Assembly (NCBI RefSeq): GCF_000325705.1
Contig: NC_019904.1
Coordinates: 3,350,001 to 3,414,000, forward strand
DNA: 64,000 nucleotides
Direction of reading: 5' to 3'
Origin: Echinicola vietnamensis DSM 17526
Lineage (GTDB): Bacteria > Bacteroidota > Bacteroidia > Cytophagales > Cyclobacteriaceae
Shown here in pieces: positions 26,744 through 35,898 of the stretch (position 1 is the stretch's first letter; every line of letters begins with the position of its first letter). The translations under genes and the position numbers were made by a program. The notes beneath the pieces were generated by a model, which had not been told where the DNA came from, ran no database searches, and worked only from the letters and a program-made list of their open reading frames with translations.

Positions 26744-27635
26744 TTTCGTATTACAGGAAAATCCACCTACAGAGCACCCTTATTTTTTACACGACTATTT
26801 GATAGGAGAAGGTGAACGGTATTTTTGTGCCCGGTTATTAAAAAAGCAAAAAGTAAGGGCGCTGATCTATGTGGTGCTGAAGGCCGATGGTAGGGCGATT
26901 TCCCTGAACAATGCCCCATTTGGCGGCCTTTGGACCGAAAGAAAAATTTCCTCTGACAGTTTGCAGTACTTGGTTGCCGAGCTCATCCTGGCCTTAAAGA
27001 GTCTTGGTGCCCATAGCTTCCGATTGGTACAACCGCCCAGTACTTATGATGAAAATAATCCGTTGGTTCATTATGTCTTGAAAAGCCAAGGCTTTCAGCT
27101 CGAGGGCGTTTTGCTGCACCATTTTTTAGAAGATAAAAAGTACATAAAGGGCTTTATCCATGCCAAGGCGTCGAAGCACAAAAAGAAAGTTAAAAAACTG
27201 CATTGTACAGTTGAAACAGGCAGTATCAAGACCTTTAATTTTTTGAAAGACATAAAATGGTGGCGAACACAGCGCAGCCATGAGTACAATGTTCAGGAAG
27301 AAAAGCTGATCCGGCAAGTCAGTGCGTATCCTGATCGTTATTTTTTAGTGTCACTCTATCAGGAAGCGCAAGCCGTCGCCCATGCCCTGTGTGTGAAGTT
27401 GACGCCGAATAGTTTATATTATTATTTGCCTGCCATCAATCCTGCTTTACAGCAAGCCTATACAGGTGAGGCGTTGCTTTTTGAAGTAATCCGTTTGGGA
27501 GAATCCCTGGGGGTAGATTTTATTGATCTTGGATCTTCTGACTTGGATGGGCAGCCTAACCATAACCTCATTCGCTATAAAATGAAAAATGCGAATAATG
27601 CCGGAAATAAGTTTATTTGGACACTAATGTTGTGA
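26721..27635 (+). CDS. FemAB/GNAT-like acyltransferase of a glycan cluster
   Basis: A 304-residue protein that I assign with moderate confidence to the GNAT fold in its FemAB/BioF2-like form. The N-terminal half reads YFCARLLKKQKVRALIYVVL. The C-terminal half has YLPAINPALQQAYTGEALLFEVIRLGE, close to the acyl-CoA-binding segment of this group, and then FIDLGSSD. I chose the ATG at 26721, which overlaps the ketoisomerase gene by 23 nt; a TTG five codons upstream is possible. Position between an FdtA-like enzyme and a glycosyltransferase suggests N- or O-acylation of a sugar, or peptide/sugar ligation. The acceptor is unknown. Confidence 0.7.
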   Translation: MDIAKNYDFVLQENPPTEHPYFLHDYLIGEGERYFCARLLKKQKVRALIYVVLKADGRAISLNNAPFGGLWTERKISSDSLQYLVAELILALKSLGAHSFRLVQPPSTYDENNPLVHYVLKSQGFQLEGVLLHHFLEDKKYIKGFIHAKASKHKKKVKKLHCTVETGSIKTFNFLKDIKWWRTQRSHEYNVQEEKLIRQVSAYPDRYFLVSLYQEAQAVAHALCVKLTPNSLYYYLPAINPALQQAYTGEALLFEVIRLGESLGVDFIDLGSSDLDGQPNHNLIRYKMKNANNAGNKFIWTLML

Positions 27636-27636
27636 A

Positions 27637-28593
27637 ATGGATGTACCATTGGTCAGTGTAATTGTCATTTGCCATAATCATGGCGATTATGTTTTTGAGG
27701 CGTTAAATAGTGTTTTGAGCCAAGAATATCCGTCCCTGGAAATGATCATAGTGGATAACGGGAGTCAGGACGGCAGCATAGACAAGATCAAAACCTGGCT
27801 TTGGATGAATGATAAGGAGCGATCGGTAAAGAGCTTTCTTTACGAACATCCTATTAACTACTGCGAGGCTTTTAATGAGGCCCTGGAAACAGCACAAGGG
27901 GATTACGTGATCGATTTGTCGGGAGATGATGTCTTGATCCCTAGTCATTTAGAAAAATCAGTTCAGGCACTGAGGCAATGCCCGGAGGCCGGCCTTTGCT
28001 CCAGCAATGCCAACCTGATAAACGAGGAAGGGAAGCATATCGATACTTTTTTTCCAGTAAACCAAAAAGGACATGTCATGGGGCAGGTGCCTGAGGGAGA
28101 GGTGTATGAGCGGGTCGTTATGCGATATTGTGTGTGCACTCCTACGATCGTATTTGATAGTGTCAAGCTAAAGCAGATTGGAGGGTATAATGAAGCCTTG
28201 GTTTATGAGGACTTTGATATTATGACCCGACTCGCCCGAAAATATCCGTTTGCATTTAGCGATCACATCGGCGTAAATAAACGGATACATGGAAAGGCAT
28301 TTTCCCGCCAGCAGTACAAGACCAAATCTTCATCAATGCTTGACTCTACCGTAAAGGTCTGCAAAAACATTGCAATCATGAACAGGACGGGTTTTGAGCG
28401 GAAGGCCTTGATCTATCGGTGCGTGCATGAGGCCAAGCATGCCCTGGCATCAGCCAATTTTGGCCCTGCAGATGAGTTGCTCCATCTTGCCGAAAGCCTT
28501 GGAGCCAATGGATTGGCCGTTAAGCTTTTAAGGCTATGGCATGGGATGAAGCTTGATGTTTCGTTTTTGTATGAAAGGTTGAAAAAGTTATGA
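27637..28593 (+). CDS. Family 2 glycosyltransferase
   Basis: A 318-residue GT-A fold glycosyltransferase family 2 protein. It begins VSVIVICHNHGDYVFEALNS, has the nucleotide-binding VDNGSQDGS around residues 39-47 and a metal-binding DLSGDD (93-98), which serves as the DxD-like motif. The acceptor region contains YEDFDIMTRLAR (E/D-D base motif). There are no membrane segments, so it is a cytoplasmic enzyme adding a sugar to a lipid-linked or nascent surface glycan. Its ATG follows the previous stop by a single base, so the three genes 26330-28593 form one operon. Confidence 0.92.
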   Translation: MDVPLVSVIVICHNHGDYVFEALNSVLSQEYPSLEMIIVDNGSQDGSIDKIKTWLWMNDKERSVKSFLYEHPINYCEAFNEALETAQGDYVIDLSGDDVLIPSHLEKSVQALRQCPEAGLCSSNANLINEEGKHIDTFFPVNQKGHVMGQVPEGEVYERVVMRYCVCTPTIVFDSVKLKQIGGYNEALVYEDFDIMTRLARKYPFAFSDHIGVNKRIHGKAFSRQQYKTKSSSMLDSTVKVCKNIAIMNRTGFERKALIYRCVHEAKHALASANFGPADELLHLAESLGANGLAVKLLRLWHGMKLDVSFLYERLKKL

Positions 28594-28729
28594 CCTGGAT
28601 TCTCTTGAAATAGCCCTCACTGCCGGTTCCTTGGCCGCCATCCTAATCACTGCTGAAGGCTTCCATTAGCCTGGCCAGATGGCTATCGGGGACGTTTTAA
28701 GGCTAATTATATCGGGCTGAGCTAATAAG

Positions 28730-30004
28730 CTATCCCACCACCACCTCGATGATATTGCCTGAGTCGAAGTATTTTTGACCTGCTTCCATGACCTGGTCGG
28801 GAGTGAAGTTCCTGAAAAATGTTAGCTGCTCTTCGTAGAAATCATAATCCAGTCCAGCGTAGTGAATGGCTTTATATCGATTGATCAGGTCAAAGGCATT
28901 GCTGAAACTGGACAGGAAATGGCCCGCCATGAAATTTCGGACAATCTCCAGCTCCTCTGGACAAACGGGGATGGTTTTTAATTTTTCTATTTCAGCATAG
29001 ACTTCATGGATTACTTCATCAGCATAGCCTTTTTGGACATCAGCCATAACCACCCAGTAATCGGATTTTTCGAGGCTGCCGATCGAACTGTAAATGCCGT
29101 AGGTATAGCCTTTGTCTTCACGGATGTTTTTGATGAGTCGACTGCCAAAATAGCCACCCAAGATCGTATTGAAAACGGTTAAAGCATGATAATCCGGATG
29201 GGTTTTGGGGATCAGGTGCTGCCCTAAGCGGATACTGGACTGGACTGCCTTTTCCTTCACCTCGGAAAGTCGCTTTTCCGGCCAGACACTGAATTCATTA
29301 GGTTTTAGGAGGCTGTCCTGGATGAAGAGGTCTCCAAAAGCTTCCATGATGCGGGAAATTTCCAGTTCGTTTAGGTTTCCGATGACGAATAATTCTGGGC
29401 TGACCAGGAATTTTTCTTGGTAATAATTCGCTAATTTTTCTCTGGTAACGGCGTTTACATGTCGTTCTTCGGAAATAAAACCAAAAGGATGATCAGTGCC
29501 AAATAGTGCTTTTCTGTAAAGCTGGTTTGCCCGTGCACCGTTTTGTTCCTGCTGCATAGTAATGGTCAGCGCTTTTTGGGACTTTCGCTTTTCCAGTTCC
29601 TTTTCAGGGAATACAGCATCTGTCAGCAAAGACCTAAACACCGGTAAAACGCTCAGAAAATGTTTTTTGGTGGTCAACAGCGAAACACCTTGCTGTTCGA
29701 AGGTAGAGATGGTGTCCACTTCAGAAGCATAATGATCGAAGAAATTATCCAATTCTGGAGAATTCATATCCTTGGTACCTTCCAAAAGCATGTTTAGCGT
29801 AAAAAAGGGCACCAAGCCATCTTCTTCAGGTAACAGCTGTCTGTTGGATTCCGTGACAATTTCCAGTTTGATCGCATCGATTTCCGGTGTGGGGATAAAA
29901 TATAACGGGATGCCGTTTTTTAGTGTCCGCTTGATAGGTTTGGTCAATGCTATCGTTTCCGGAATCTTAAATTCCGGCGCTATGGAGCGATCCAATACTG
30001 TCAT
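28730..30004 (-). CDS. M16-family protein lacking the zinc-binding motif
   Basis: A 424-residue single M16 (insulinase/pitrilysin) unit. Where active members carry HxxEH, this one reads GLVPFFTLNMLLEGT (residues about 63-77), so the zinc site is missing. It keeps the C-terminal-domain block NIREDKGYTYG, the substrate-binding R/Y pair of the partner subunit in two-chain M16B proteases. It is therefore probably the non-catalytic half of a heterodimer whose HxxEH partner lies outside the window. No signal peptide is evident. The ATG overlaps the porV stop (TAATG), so it is coupled to the type IX secretion genes, and a processing or chaperone role there is conceivable. Confidence 0.88.
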   Translation of the reverse strand: MTVLDRSIAPEFKIPETIALTKPIKRTLKNGIPLYFIPTPEIDAIKLEIVTESNRQLLPEEDGLVPFFTLNMLLEGTKDMNSPELDNFFDHYASEVDTISTFEQQGVSLLTTKKHFLSVLPVFRSLLTDAVFPEKELEKRKSQKALTITMQQEQNGARANQLYRKALFGTDHPFGFISEERHVNAVTREKLANYYQEKFLVSPELFVIGNLNELEISRIMEAFGDLFIQDSLLKPNEFSVWPEKRLSEVKEKAVQSSIRLGQHLIPKTHPDYHALTVFNTILGGYFGSRLIKNIREDKGYTYGIYSSIGSLEKSDYWVVMADVQKGYADEVIHEVYAEIEKLKTIPVCPEELEIVRNFMAGHFLSSFSNAFDLINRYKAIHYAGLDYDFYEEQLTFFRNFTPDQVMEAGQKYFDSGNIIEVVVG

Positions 30005-31221
30005 TACTTCGGGATATTATAAGCCAGAGAGAATCTTAATGTCTCAGCCAACGGGTGATTTTGCTTTTGGGGAACCAAGTAGGAGAAGTCAAAGCCTAAG
30101 CGCTTAAGGTCAAATCCTACGCCCATGGTGAAATATTGTCTTCCGCCTTTATGCTTGTTTTCATAGAAATAGCCTGTTCTCAAGGCAAACTTTTCCGCGT
30201 ATTCGTACTCCACACCAAAGGAGATCATCAGTTCCTGCATTTCTTCACTGAAGCCATCAGGGGCATCGGCAAAGGAGCCGAACATGGCGCTGAGGAGTTG
30301 GCGATCAGGGTCTTTACCACCATTTTCAGCGATTTCGGGTTTCCCATCAGGACCAATGATGAGCGAACCATCTTCATTGGTAGCATAGATCGGAGGGGTG
30401 GGGACCATTAACTTATTCAGGTCAAGGGCGAAAGTCAGGGTGTTGTTTTCATCAAGGGCTGTTTCGAGCGCGGTTCCTATCCGTAGGTTGGTAGGGATAT
30501 AGTCGGCATCGTCAGAACTGTTATAGGTCAATTTTGGACCGATATTGCTGATATTGGCACCCCAAGACCAGTAGGCTTCCTTGTTGCTGAGGAGGATTTC
30601 TTTGCGTTGGTAAACGCCTACATCCACGCCTACGCTGATGCCGGGTTTGCTGTCTCCGTTTCCATTAGAGGAAATGTTTCCTGCGATATTGGAATGGATG
30701 AACCTGGCGGATATGCCCAGGGAAAGGGTCTCGGATAATTTTCTCGAATAATTGGTTCCAATGGCGATGTCCCGTGGATTAAACTGTCCAATATCCTGTC
30801 CAAACTGGTCGGTCAGCTGGATATCACCCATGTTAAAATAGCGCAAATCTATTCCGAAAGTGGACATGTCATCGATGCGCATATAACCGGTCAGATAGCT
30901 TAAGGACATATCGGGAACCAGTTTCCCGAGCCAAGGGGAATAGGATAGGGCAAATCCCATTTCATCTTCCGCGAAAGCCAGTTTGGCCGCATTCCAGTGG
31001 ATCGAATTGGCATCAGGCGTGGTGGCCACACCGGCATCTCCCATGGCCGAATGTCTACTGTCAGGAGCAAAATTAAGAAAAGGCACTGCTGTGATGATGA
31101 CCCTGCGTCCTTGGTCTTGACCAGAAACACGCACGGAATTTTGGGCTTTCGCCGAAAAAGCAGTAATCGAAAGTACAGTTAAAAAAGTAAGCGCCTTTAA
31201 ATAATCACTTGATTTCTTCAT
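30004..31221 (-). CDS. porV: Type IX secretion outer-membrane protein PorV
   Basis: A 405-residue outer-membrane beta-barrel of the PorV (LptO) family. After a signal peptide (about 1-26, ending AKA) the text VPFLNFAPDSRHSAMGDAGVA (near residues 45-65) and NSIHWNAAKLAF are the family hallmark; FadL-like barrel strands follow. PorV shuttles type IX secretion cargo from the translocon to the sortase PorU and de-acylates or binds LPS-bound cargo complexes. I chose ATG at 31221 because it overlaps the porU TGA (ATGA) and begins a proper signal peptide; an upstream in-frame start would give 40 charged, non-signal residues. Confidence 0.94.
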   Translation of the reverse strand: MKKSSDYLKALTFLTVLSITAFSAKAQNSVRVSGQDQGRRVIITAVPFLNFAPDSRHSAMGDAGVATTPDANSIHWNAAKLAFAEDEMGFALSYSPWLGKLVPDMSLSYLTGYMRIDDMSTFGIDLRYFNMGDIQLTDQFGQDIGQFNPRDIAIGTNYSRKLSETLSLGISARFIHSNIAGNISSNGNGDSKPGISVGVDVGVYQRKEILLSNKEAYWSWGANISNIGPKLTYNSSDDADYIPTNLRIGTALETALDENNTLTFALDLNKLMVPTPPIYATNEDGSLIIGPDGKPEIAENGGKDPDRQLLSAMFGSFADAPDGFSEEMQELMISFGVEYEYAEKFALRTGYFYENKHKGGRQYFTMGVGFDLKRLGFDFSYLVPQKQNHPLAETLRFSLAYNIPK

Positions 31222-34200
31222 TGAATATTTATTTTTCCTATTGCCTGGTCCGAGGTTCCGTCTCTTTCGCTTGTTAGCTGTAATTCGTAAATATAAGTTC
31301 CTTTTGCGGGAATTTTTGTCATGTCTCTTAAAAAAATCCATTCAAGATCAGGGATTTCAGTACTTGCTTTTGGATAACGTTTTTCCGTTGAATATATTTT
31401 CTTTCCAAGCAAATTATAAATCGTCAAGTACAAAATTATATTTTCATTAGGTCGATTATGTTTTATCTTGAAATAACTGATATCATTTGTAGGATTTGGA
31501 TAATTAATAATTTCCTCAATCTTAATGTTTTCACTTCCGCTGACCTTAATTTTTAATGTCTGGGTGCTGGCATTGCCTGCATGATCATAGGCGGTTAATT
31601 CAAGCGTGTTGATTCCTTCTTCCAGTCCACCAATAGGCATTTCGATGATACCTTGCTGGTAGTTACCATGGATCGTGCGGTAATAGTTGTCCAATACAAT
31701 AGGGGAGTTTCCGTTTACCTTCAGCATGATTCCCTGTCCGTTTTCCGAAGTCGTTTGGATGCCACTTTCATCCTTTAGGGACGCGATAAAGGTGATTTGT
31801 GTAGAGGAGACAGTGGTAGGGGATTGGATGGTGTCATTGGCAAACAGCCTGATCGATGGCCCTTCACGGTCATCGGGAGCTGAAAAAGTGCCTTCTTCAA
31901 GCGAAATGGCCTGGGCATTTATCGCTTCGAATGTACTGGATTCCGAACTTGCAAAAATCCTTATAATGCCATCTGATGGTCGGCCCAATGTGTCCTGTCC
32001 AACGAAGATCTCTGCCGTGAACTGGCCATTGGTGATGTTTCCACTGCCACGGTAGCGGATGTTGTTCAGTTCTTGGAAGGTACTTGCAGGGCCTTCATCT
32101 CCATTGGTTTTTACCGTGATCGGTTCGCCTAGTATTTCCAATAGAAAAGTGCCATCAAAATTATGCATAGGCAGCCCGGTGAGCGGATCCCGGACGGTTC
32201 CTGTGATCCTTGTGGGTTGGTGGGAGTAAAGGGTGTCTATTGCTGTTCCTTTTGCCGATGATACGGTCAAGTCAATGCTTAATTCTGGCCTGGCCAAACG
32301 AAGGCTGGGATCCCCTAAGAGGGAAAAGTTCCTGTTGTATGGGCCATTTAGGCTGTTGTTTTTGGTGGCCTTGAAAATATCCCCCAACTGCAATCCCTGA
32401 CCTTCGTCGTTTTCCTGAAATGCCGAAATGAAGGCCTTGTTCAGGGAAAAGTTAATACTGCTAAACACAGGTCGGCCCGTAGTAAGCAGTGCAATGGCGC
32501 CTTTGTTTTTGGCGATCAGCAGTTCTTCTGCTCCTGATCGGAGATATGGGCTGTCGTGACGGCCAAATTCACAAGTAGCGGTAACGATCAGCGGAAAATG
32601 TTGGGTTTCTGGCCAGTTTTGTAGGTCCTGTACTTGAAAGATCCTTTCCGCCGCAAGGGTGTTATCATTGCCATGACCTATGTAATTGATGAGCAATGCT
32701 CCGTCTTCCATGCTTTCTGCCAATGCCGCCTTTGCTTCCGGTGCGGTTTGGAAACTTCCCTCTGCTACCTGTTTGAATGCATCCAGATACAGCTTCTGCA
32801 CGTCATAGAATGGGCTGCTTTGATAAAGGGAAGCGGTGTGCGTTTCACTGTGGTCAAGGTGGACGTTGTAGTCTCCGTCATCGGCAACAAAAAGTAATTT
32901 TCGTTTCCATTTGCCTAGCTGGAGGGAGTGGGTTTCGTACTGGATGATCTTTTCCACGACGTTTCTAGCCTCCTGTGTGTTGGTCACGGGAAGTCGCCCC
33001 ACGCCGATGGCAAGCGGCAGGTCGCCTGCTTCGGATTCGGCCCATTGGCCCTGCCCAAATTCCAAAAAACCAAAATAATCATCCGAACCAAAAGAAGTCA
33101 GGGGATGAAGGCTGTTCCTGCTGCTGTATGTGGGGACGAGGTTTGGGTGACCAGGGCTGATATGTTTATAGTCAAACGTCCCTTTTCCAAAAAGCAGTAC
33201 ATGCTGAAGGGTTTGGTGGCGGTGATATTGGTCGGCTAGGAAATTGCGGATGGCTGTAACATCCCTGGTGCCGTAATTATAGGCGTCATATATTTCTTGG
33301 GGCGTTACCACTGCCGTACTTATTCCGATACTGCGCTTAAAATCCGCCAGCTTATTGGCTTGGAAGCGAAGGGAGGGAGAGGTGATGACCACCAGTTCAG
33401 CAGGATTGATTTGACGGATGTTTTGGCTTATGCTTTGGAGTCCATGGATTTTAGGGGCCTTCATTGGATCGGCGATGGCCAAGCGTTGGTACGGCCGCAG
33501 ATGCACGGTTCCTGCTGAGGTAGAGAGCTTTTCTGGCCGGTCAGACTGAGTGACATCCCAGTAAAGCAGGTGCTTTTTGGCGTCCAATGAAATGGGCTGT
33601 TCGTGGTTGAGGTTCATATAAATCCCCTCTTCCACATTAGCCGCTAGATGAGGCAGTCCCAGTAGAAAATAATCCAAGAAACCTACCGCATTTGGGTCAC
33701 TGCTTTTTAGCTCGAGGTTAAACTGGGTGGGATTTCCCACGTCAACATGTCCTGTAAAACCAGATATGTGCTTTTCCCGCCCTTTTAGGCCATAAGTGGA
33801 TGAAGGGATGGCAGAAATCACCGTGGAGAAAAACTCCTGTTGTCGACTCCTGATGCGCAAGGTCGCCTCACTGGTGGATTGGGCCAAAAGATTGGCATGA
33901 TAGTAAATGGGCCCTTGATCGTATGGATCCACTTGCATGTTAAAAGAGGCAATTCCTCCAGCCCGAACCCTGTTTCCATACCACTTTCTTCCCGAAGAAA
34001 GCAAATTGATTGTTTCTTTCTTATAGGCGTAAAGGGCATAAAGCATGGCCTGTTCTGTAGTGAAGGTAGGGGCATCAGCTGGGGCAGGCAATTCAGACGA
34101 CAGCCTTTTGGGAGCAGTAACATGGGTTTTGACAAGGTAATAAGCCGTATCAGTGTAGGAATGGTGGCGGTAATGGAGGCTGTCTCCTTCCGTCTTTATT

Positions 34201-34502
34201 TGGTGCGGACCTTCCAAGTAAACCAAAAGCTTCCCGTCCAGCAGCAGGGAAGGCAGTTCTTGGAGATGGAGCGATTCTTCCTCCAATTTTTGCGGTAACA
34301 TGCCACTAGCACCATAAATGGCAATATTTTCCAACCGGGCATCCTTTAACTGCGGTAATTCTGCAAGGGATAGTTGATAGATGCCTGCTTTGGTGATGGG
34401 GAATTTAAAGTAGGAGGTTTGGCCAAAAACAAAAGGGACTGTTACGAACCATGTCAAACAGATTAAAGAAATGCTTCTCAGTATTTTCGCAAATGGTTTC
34501 AT
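31218..34502 (-). CDS. porU: Type IX secretion sortase PorU
   Basis: A 1094-residue surface sortase of the gingipain-like C25 cysteine peptidase family. A signal peptide (1-27, ending VFG) is followed by a beta-rich N-terminal domain and the C25 domain (about 370-720). The catalytic His610 is in YIGHGND and Cys644 in TATCEFGRHD. The C-terminus is a beta-sandwich targeting domain with INYPNPTND and ends in a KGTYIYELQL strand, like a type IX CTD. PorU cleaves CTDs from cargo and attaches cargo to anionic LPS. The ATG at 34502 overlaps the pssA stop (ATGA), and porV overlaps its own stop, so all three are coupled. Confidence 0.95.
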   Translation of the reverse strand: MKPFAKILRSISLICLTWFVTVPFVFGQTSYFKFPITKAGIYQLSLAELPQLKDARLENIAIYGASGMLPQKLEEESLHLQELPSLLLDGKLLVYLEGPHQIKTEGDSLHYRHHSYTDTAYYLVKTHVTAPKRLSSELPAPADAPTFTTEQAMLYALYAYKKETINLLSSGRKWYGNRVRAGGIASFNMQVDPYDQGPIYYHANLLAQSTSEATLRIRSRQQEFFSTVISAIPSSTYGLKGREKHISGFTGHVDVGNPTQFNLELKSSDPNAVGFLDYFLLGLPHLAANVEEGIYMNLNHEQPISLDAKKHLLYWDVTQSDRPEKLSTSAGTVHLRPYQRLAIADPMKAPKIHGLQSISQNIRQINPAELVVITSPSLRFQANKLADFKRSIGISTAVVTPQEIYDAYNYGTRDVTAIRNFLADQYHRHQTLQHVLLFGKGTFDYKHISPGHPNLVPTYSSRNSLHPLTSFGSDDYFGFLEFGQGQWAESEAGDLPLAIGVGRLPVTNTQEARNVVEKIIQYETHSLQLGKWKRKLLFVADDGDYNVHLDHSETHTASLYQSSPFYDVQKLYLDAFKQVAEGSFQTAPEAKAALAESMEDGALLINYIGHGNDNTLAAERIFQVQDLQNWPETQHFPLIVTATCEFGRHDSPYLRSGAEELLIAKNKGAIALLTTGRPVFSSINFSLNKAFISAFQENDEGQGLQLGDIFKATKNNSLNGPYNRNFSLLGDPSLRLARPELSIDLTVSSAKGTAIDTLYSHQPTRITGTVRDPLTGLPMHNFDGTFLLEILGEPITVKTNGDEGPASTFQELNNIRYRGSGNITNGQFTAEIFVGQDTLGRPSDGIIRIFASSESSTFEAINAQAISLEEGTFSAPDDREGPSIRLFANDTIQSPTTVSSTQITFIASLKDESGIQTTSENGQGIMLKVNGNSPIVLDNYYRTIHGNYQQGIIEMPIGGLEEGINTLELTAYDHAGNASTQTLKIKVSGSENIKIEEIINYPNPTNDISYFKIKHNRPNENIILYLTIYNLLGKKIYSTEKRYPKASTEIPDLEWIFLRDMTKIPAKGTYIYELQLTSERDGTSDQAIGKINIQ

Positions 34503-35191
34503 GCGGGGTGCAGCCTGCTCTCCACCAAAGAAAGCAAAATATAGCTGAGGATGATAAAGGGTACACCGGCCAATCCCAGCCATAACACACTTATGGCTCC
34601 GATGGCAATCACCAAGTATCGAAACACATTGTCTCCAAAGCTCAAATTTTTGAATTTCAGGGCGATAAGCGGGAGTTCTGCTGTCAGGAGGAACGCCAAG
34701 ACCACCGTCAGCGAGAGCAGGAAATAACGGTTTTGGATCATGCTGCCTGCCCAGGCAAAATGTTCGGCAAGAAACGGCAGGGTGCAGATCAAGAGGGCAT
34801 TTGCAGGAGTGGGAACGCCGATAAAGCGGTCTGACTGCCGCGTATCGATGTTGAACTTTGCTAGCCGCATGGCTGACTGAATGCCGATAATAAAAGCAAA
34901 GAAGGGGAGGTACCCATCAGGAAAAGGGACTTTCAATAATTGAAAGAGCACAAAGGACGGGAGCACCCCAAAGGTCACCAGGTCTGCCAAGGAATCCAGT
35001 TGCTTCCCGATTTCACTGTGCACCTTCAGAAGCCTGGCCACCATGCCGTCCAAAAAATCAAAAACAGCAGCGATCAGAATGAAATAGGTCGCCGCAAAGA
35101 GGTTGCCCTGAAGTACGAAGTATATCCCCGCCATGCCACTGGCAAGGTTCATACAGGTAATGGTGTTGGGGATGTGTTTTTTGATCTTCAA
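34499..35191 (-). CDS. pssA: CDP-diacylglycerol-serine O-phosphatidyltransferase
   Basis: A 230-residue integral membrane enzyme of the CDP-alcohol phosphotransferase family. The full signature DG-x2-AR-x8-G-x3-D-x3-D is present with Asp48, Gly49, Ala52, Arg53, Gly62, Asp66 and Asp70. The N-terminal NTITCMNLASGMAGI is characteristic of PssA. It makes phosphatidylserine, the precursor of phosphatidylethanolamine. About seven TM segments are visible. The start overlaps the upstream metallo-hydrolase stop by 4 nt and its stop overlaps porU, giving an unusual link between phospholipid synthesis and type IX secretion. Confidence 0.94.
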   Translation of the reverse strand: MKIKKHIPNTITCMNLASGMAGIYFVLQGNLFAATYFILIAAVFDFLDGMVARLLKVHSEIGKQLDSLADLVTFGVLPSFVLFQLLKVPFPDGYLPFFAFIIGIQSAMRLAKFNIDTRQSDRFIGVPTPANALLICTLPFLAEHFAWAGSMIQNRYFLLSLTVVLAFLLTAELPLIALKFKNLSFGDNVFRYLVIAIGAISVLWLGLAGVPFIILSYILLSLVESRLHPA

Positions 35192-35841
35192 AATTGAGCG
35201 TTTTTACCTACGAATGGATTGTGGATCTTTTCATGCCCAATCAGGGTGGCCGGTCCATGTCCAGGATGGACTTTTACATCATCCGGAAGGGTGAAAAGCT
35301 TCGCTTTAATGGCATCAAGTAGGGTTTGATGGTCTCCACCGGGCAGATCTGTGCGACCAATACTCCCTTGAAACAAGGTGTCGCCACCGATACAGGTTTT
35401 ACTTTCGGGATGGTAAAATACCACATGCCCCGGGGCGTGTCCCGGCACCCAGATGACTTCCAAGTCTGTCTCACCAAAGGTGACCTTATCCCCTTCTTCT
35501 AAATATTTTTCAGCCTTACATGGTGTATAGGCAGGGAATCCATAATTGGAAGCATAGGAACCAACAGCCATCAGCACGGGCTCATCCTTAGGGTGGATTT
35601 CAAGGGGCAAGCCATAGTTTTGGTTAATGAAAAAATTACCCAAAACATGATCAATATGACAATGGGTATTGAGTAACCGCACAGGACGAAGGTCATTGGA
35701 TTGGAGGAACTGCTTTAATGTTTCTTGTTCTTCTTTAGCATAACAACCAGGGTCGATGATTACCGCTTCTTTGGTATCATCATACAGAACATAGCAGTTT
35801 TCTTGAAAAGGATTGAACGTGAAAGTTTGTACATTAAGCAT
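35188..35841 (-). CDS. MBL-fold metallo-hydrolase (glyoxalase II-like)
   Basis: A 217-residue metallo-beta-lactamase-fold hydrolase. The dinuclear metal motif HxHxDH is THCHIDH (His60, His62, Asp64, His65). Later ligands are in VPGHAPGHVVFY and the C-terminal VHPGHGPAT. The compact size and the FNPFQENCYVLYDD start match the YcbL/glyoxalase II-like group that hydrolyses thioesters such as S-lactoylglutathione. It is cytoplasmic. I chose ATG at 35841, which begins at the conserved start; a possible upstream start adds 12 residues. It heads the overlapping operon with pssA, porU, porV and the M16 gene. Confidence 0.9.
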   Translation of the reverse strand: MLNVQTFTFNPFQENCYVLYDDTKEAVIIDPGCYAKEEQETLKQFLQSNDLRPVRLLNTHCHIDHVLGNFFINQNYGLPLEIHPKDEPVLMAVGSYASNYGFPAYTPCKAEKYLEEGDKVTFGETDLEVIWVPGHAPGHVVFYHPESKTCIGGDTLFQGSIGRTDLPGGDHQTLLDAIKAKLFTLPDDVKVHPGHGPATLIGHEKIHNPFVGKNAQF

Positions 35842-35898
35842 TATCGAAACATTTGTGAATTCATGCCAAAATAACAAAGAAAGAAATTAATTTTGGGT

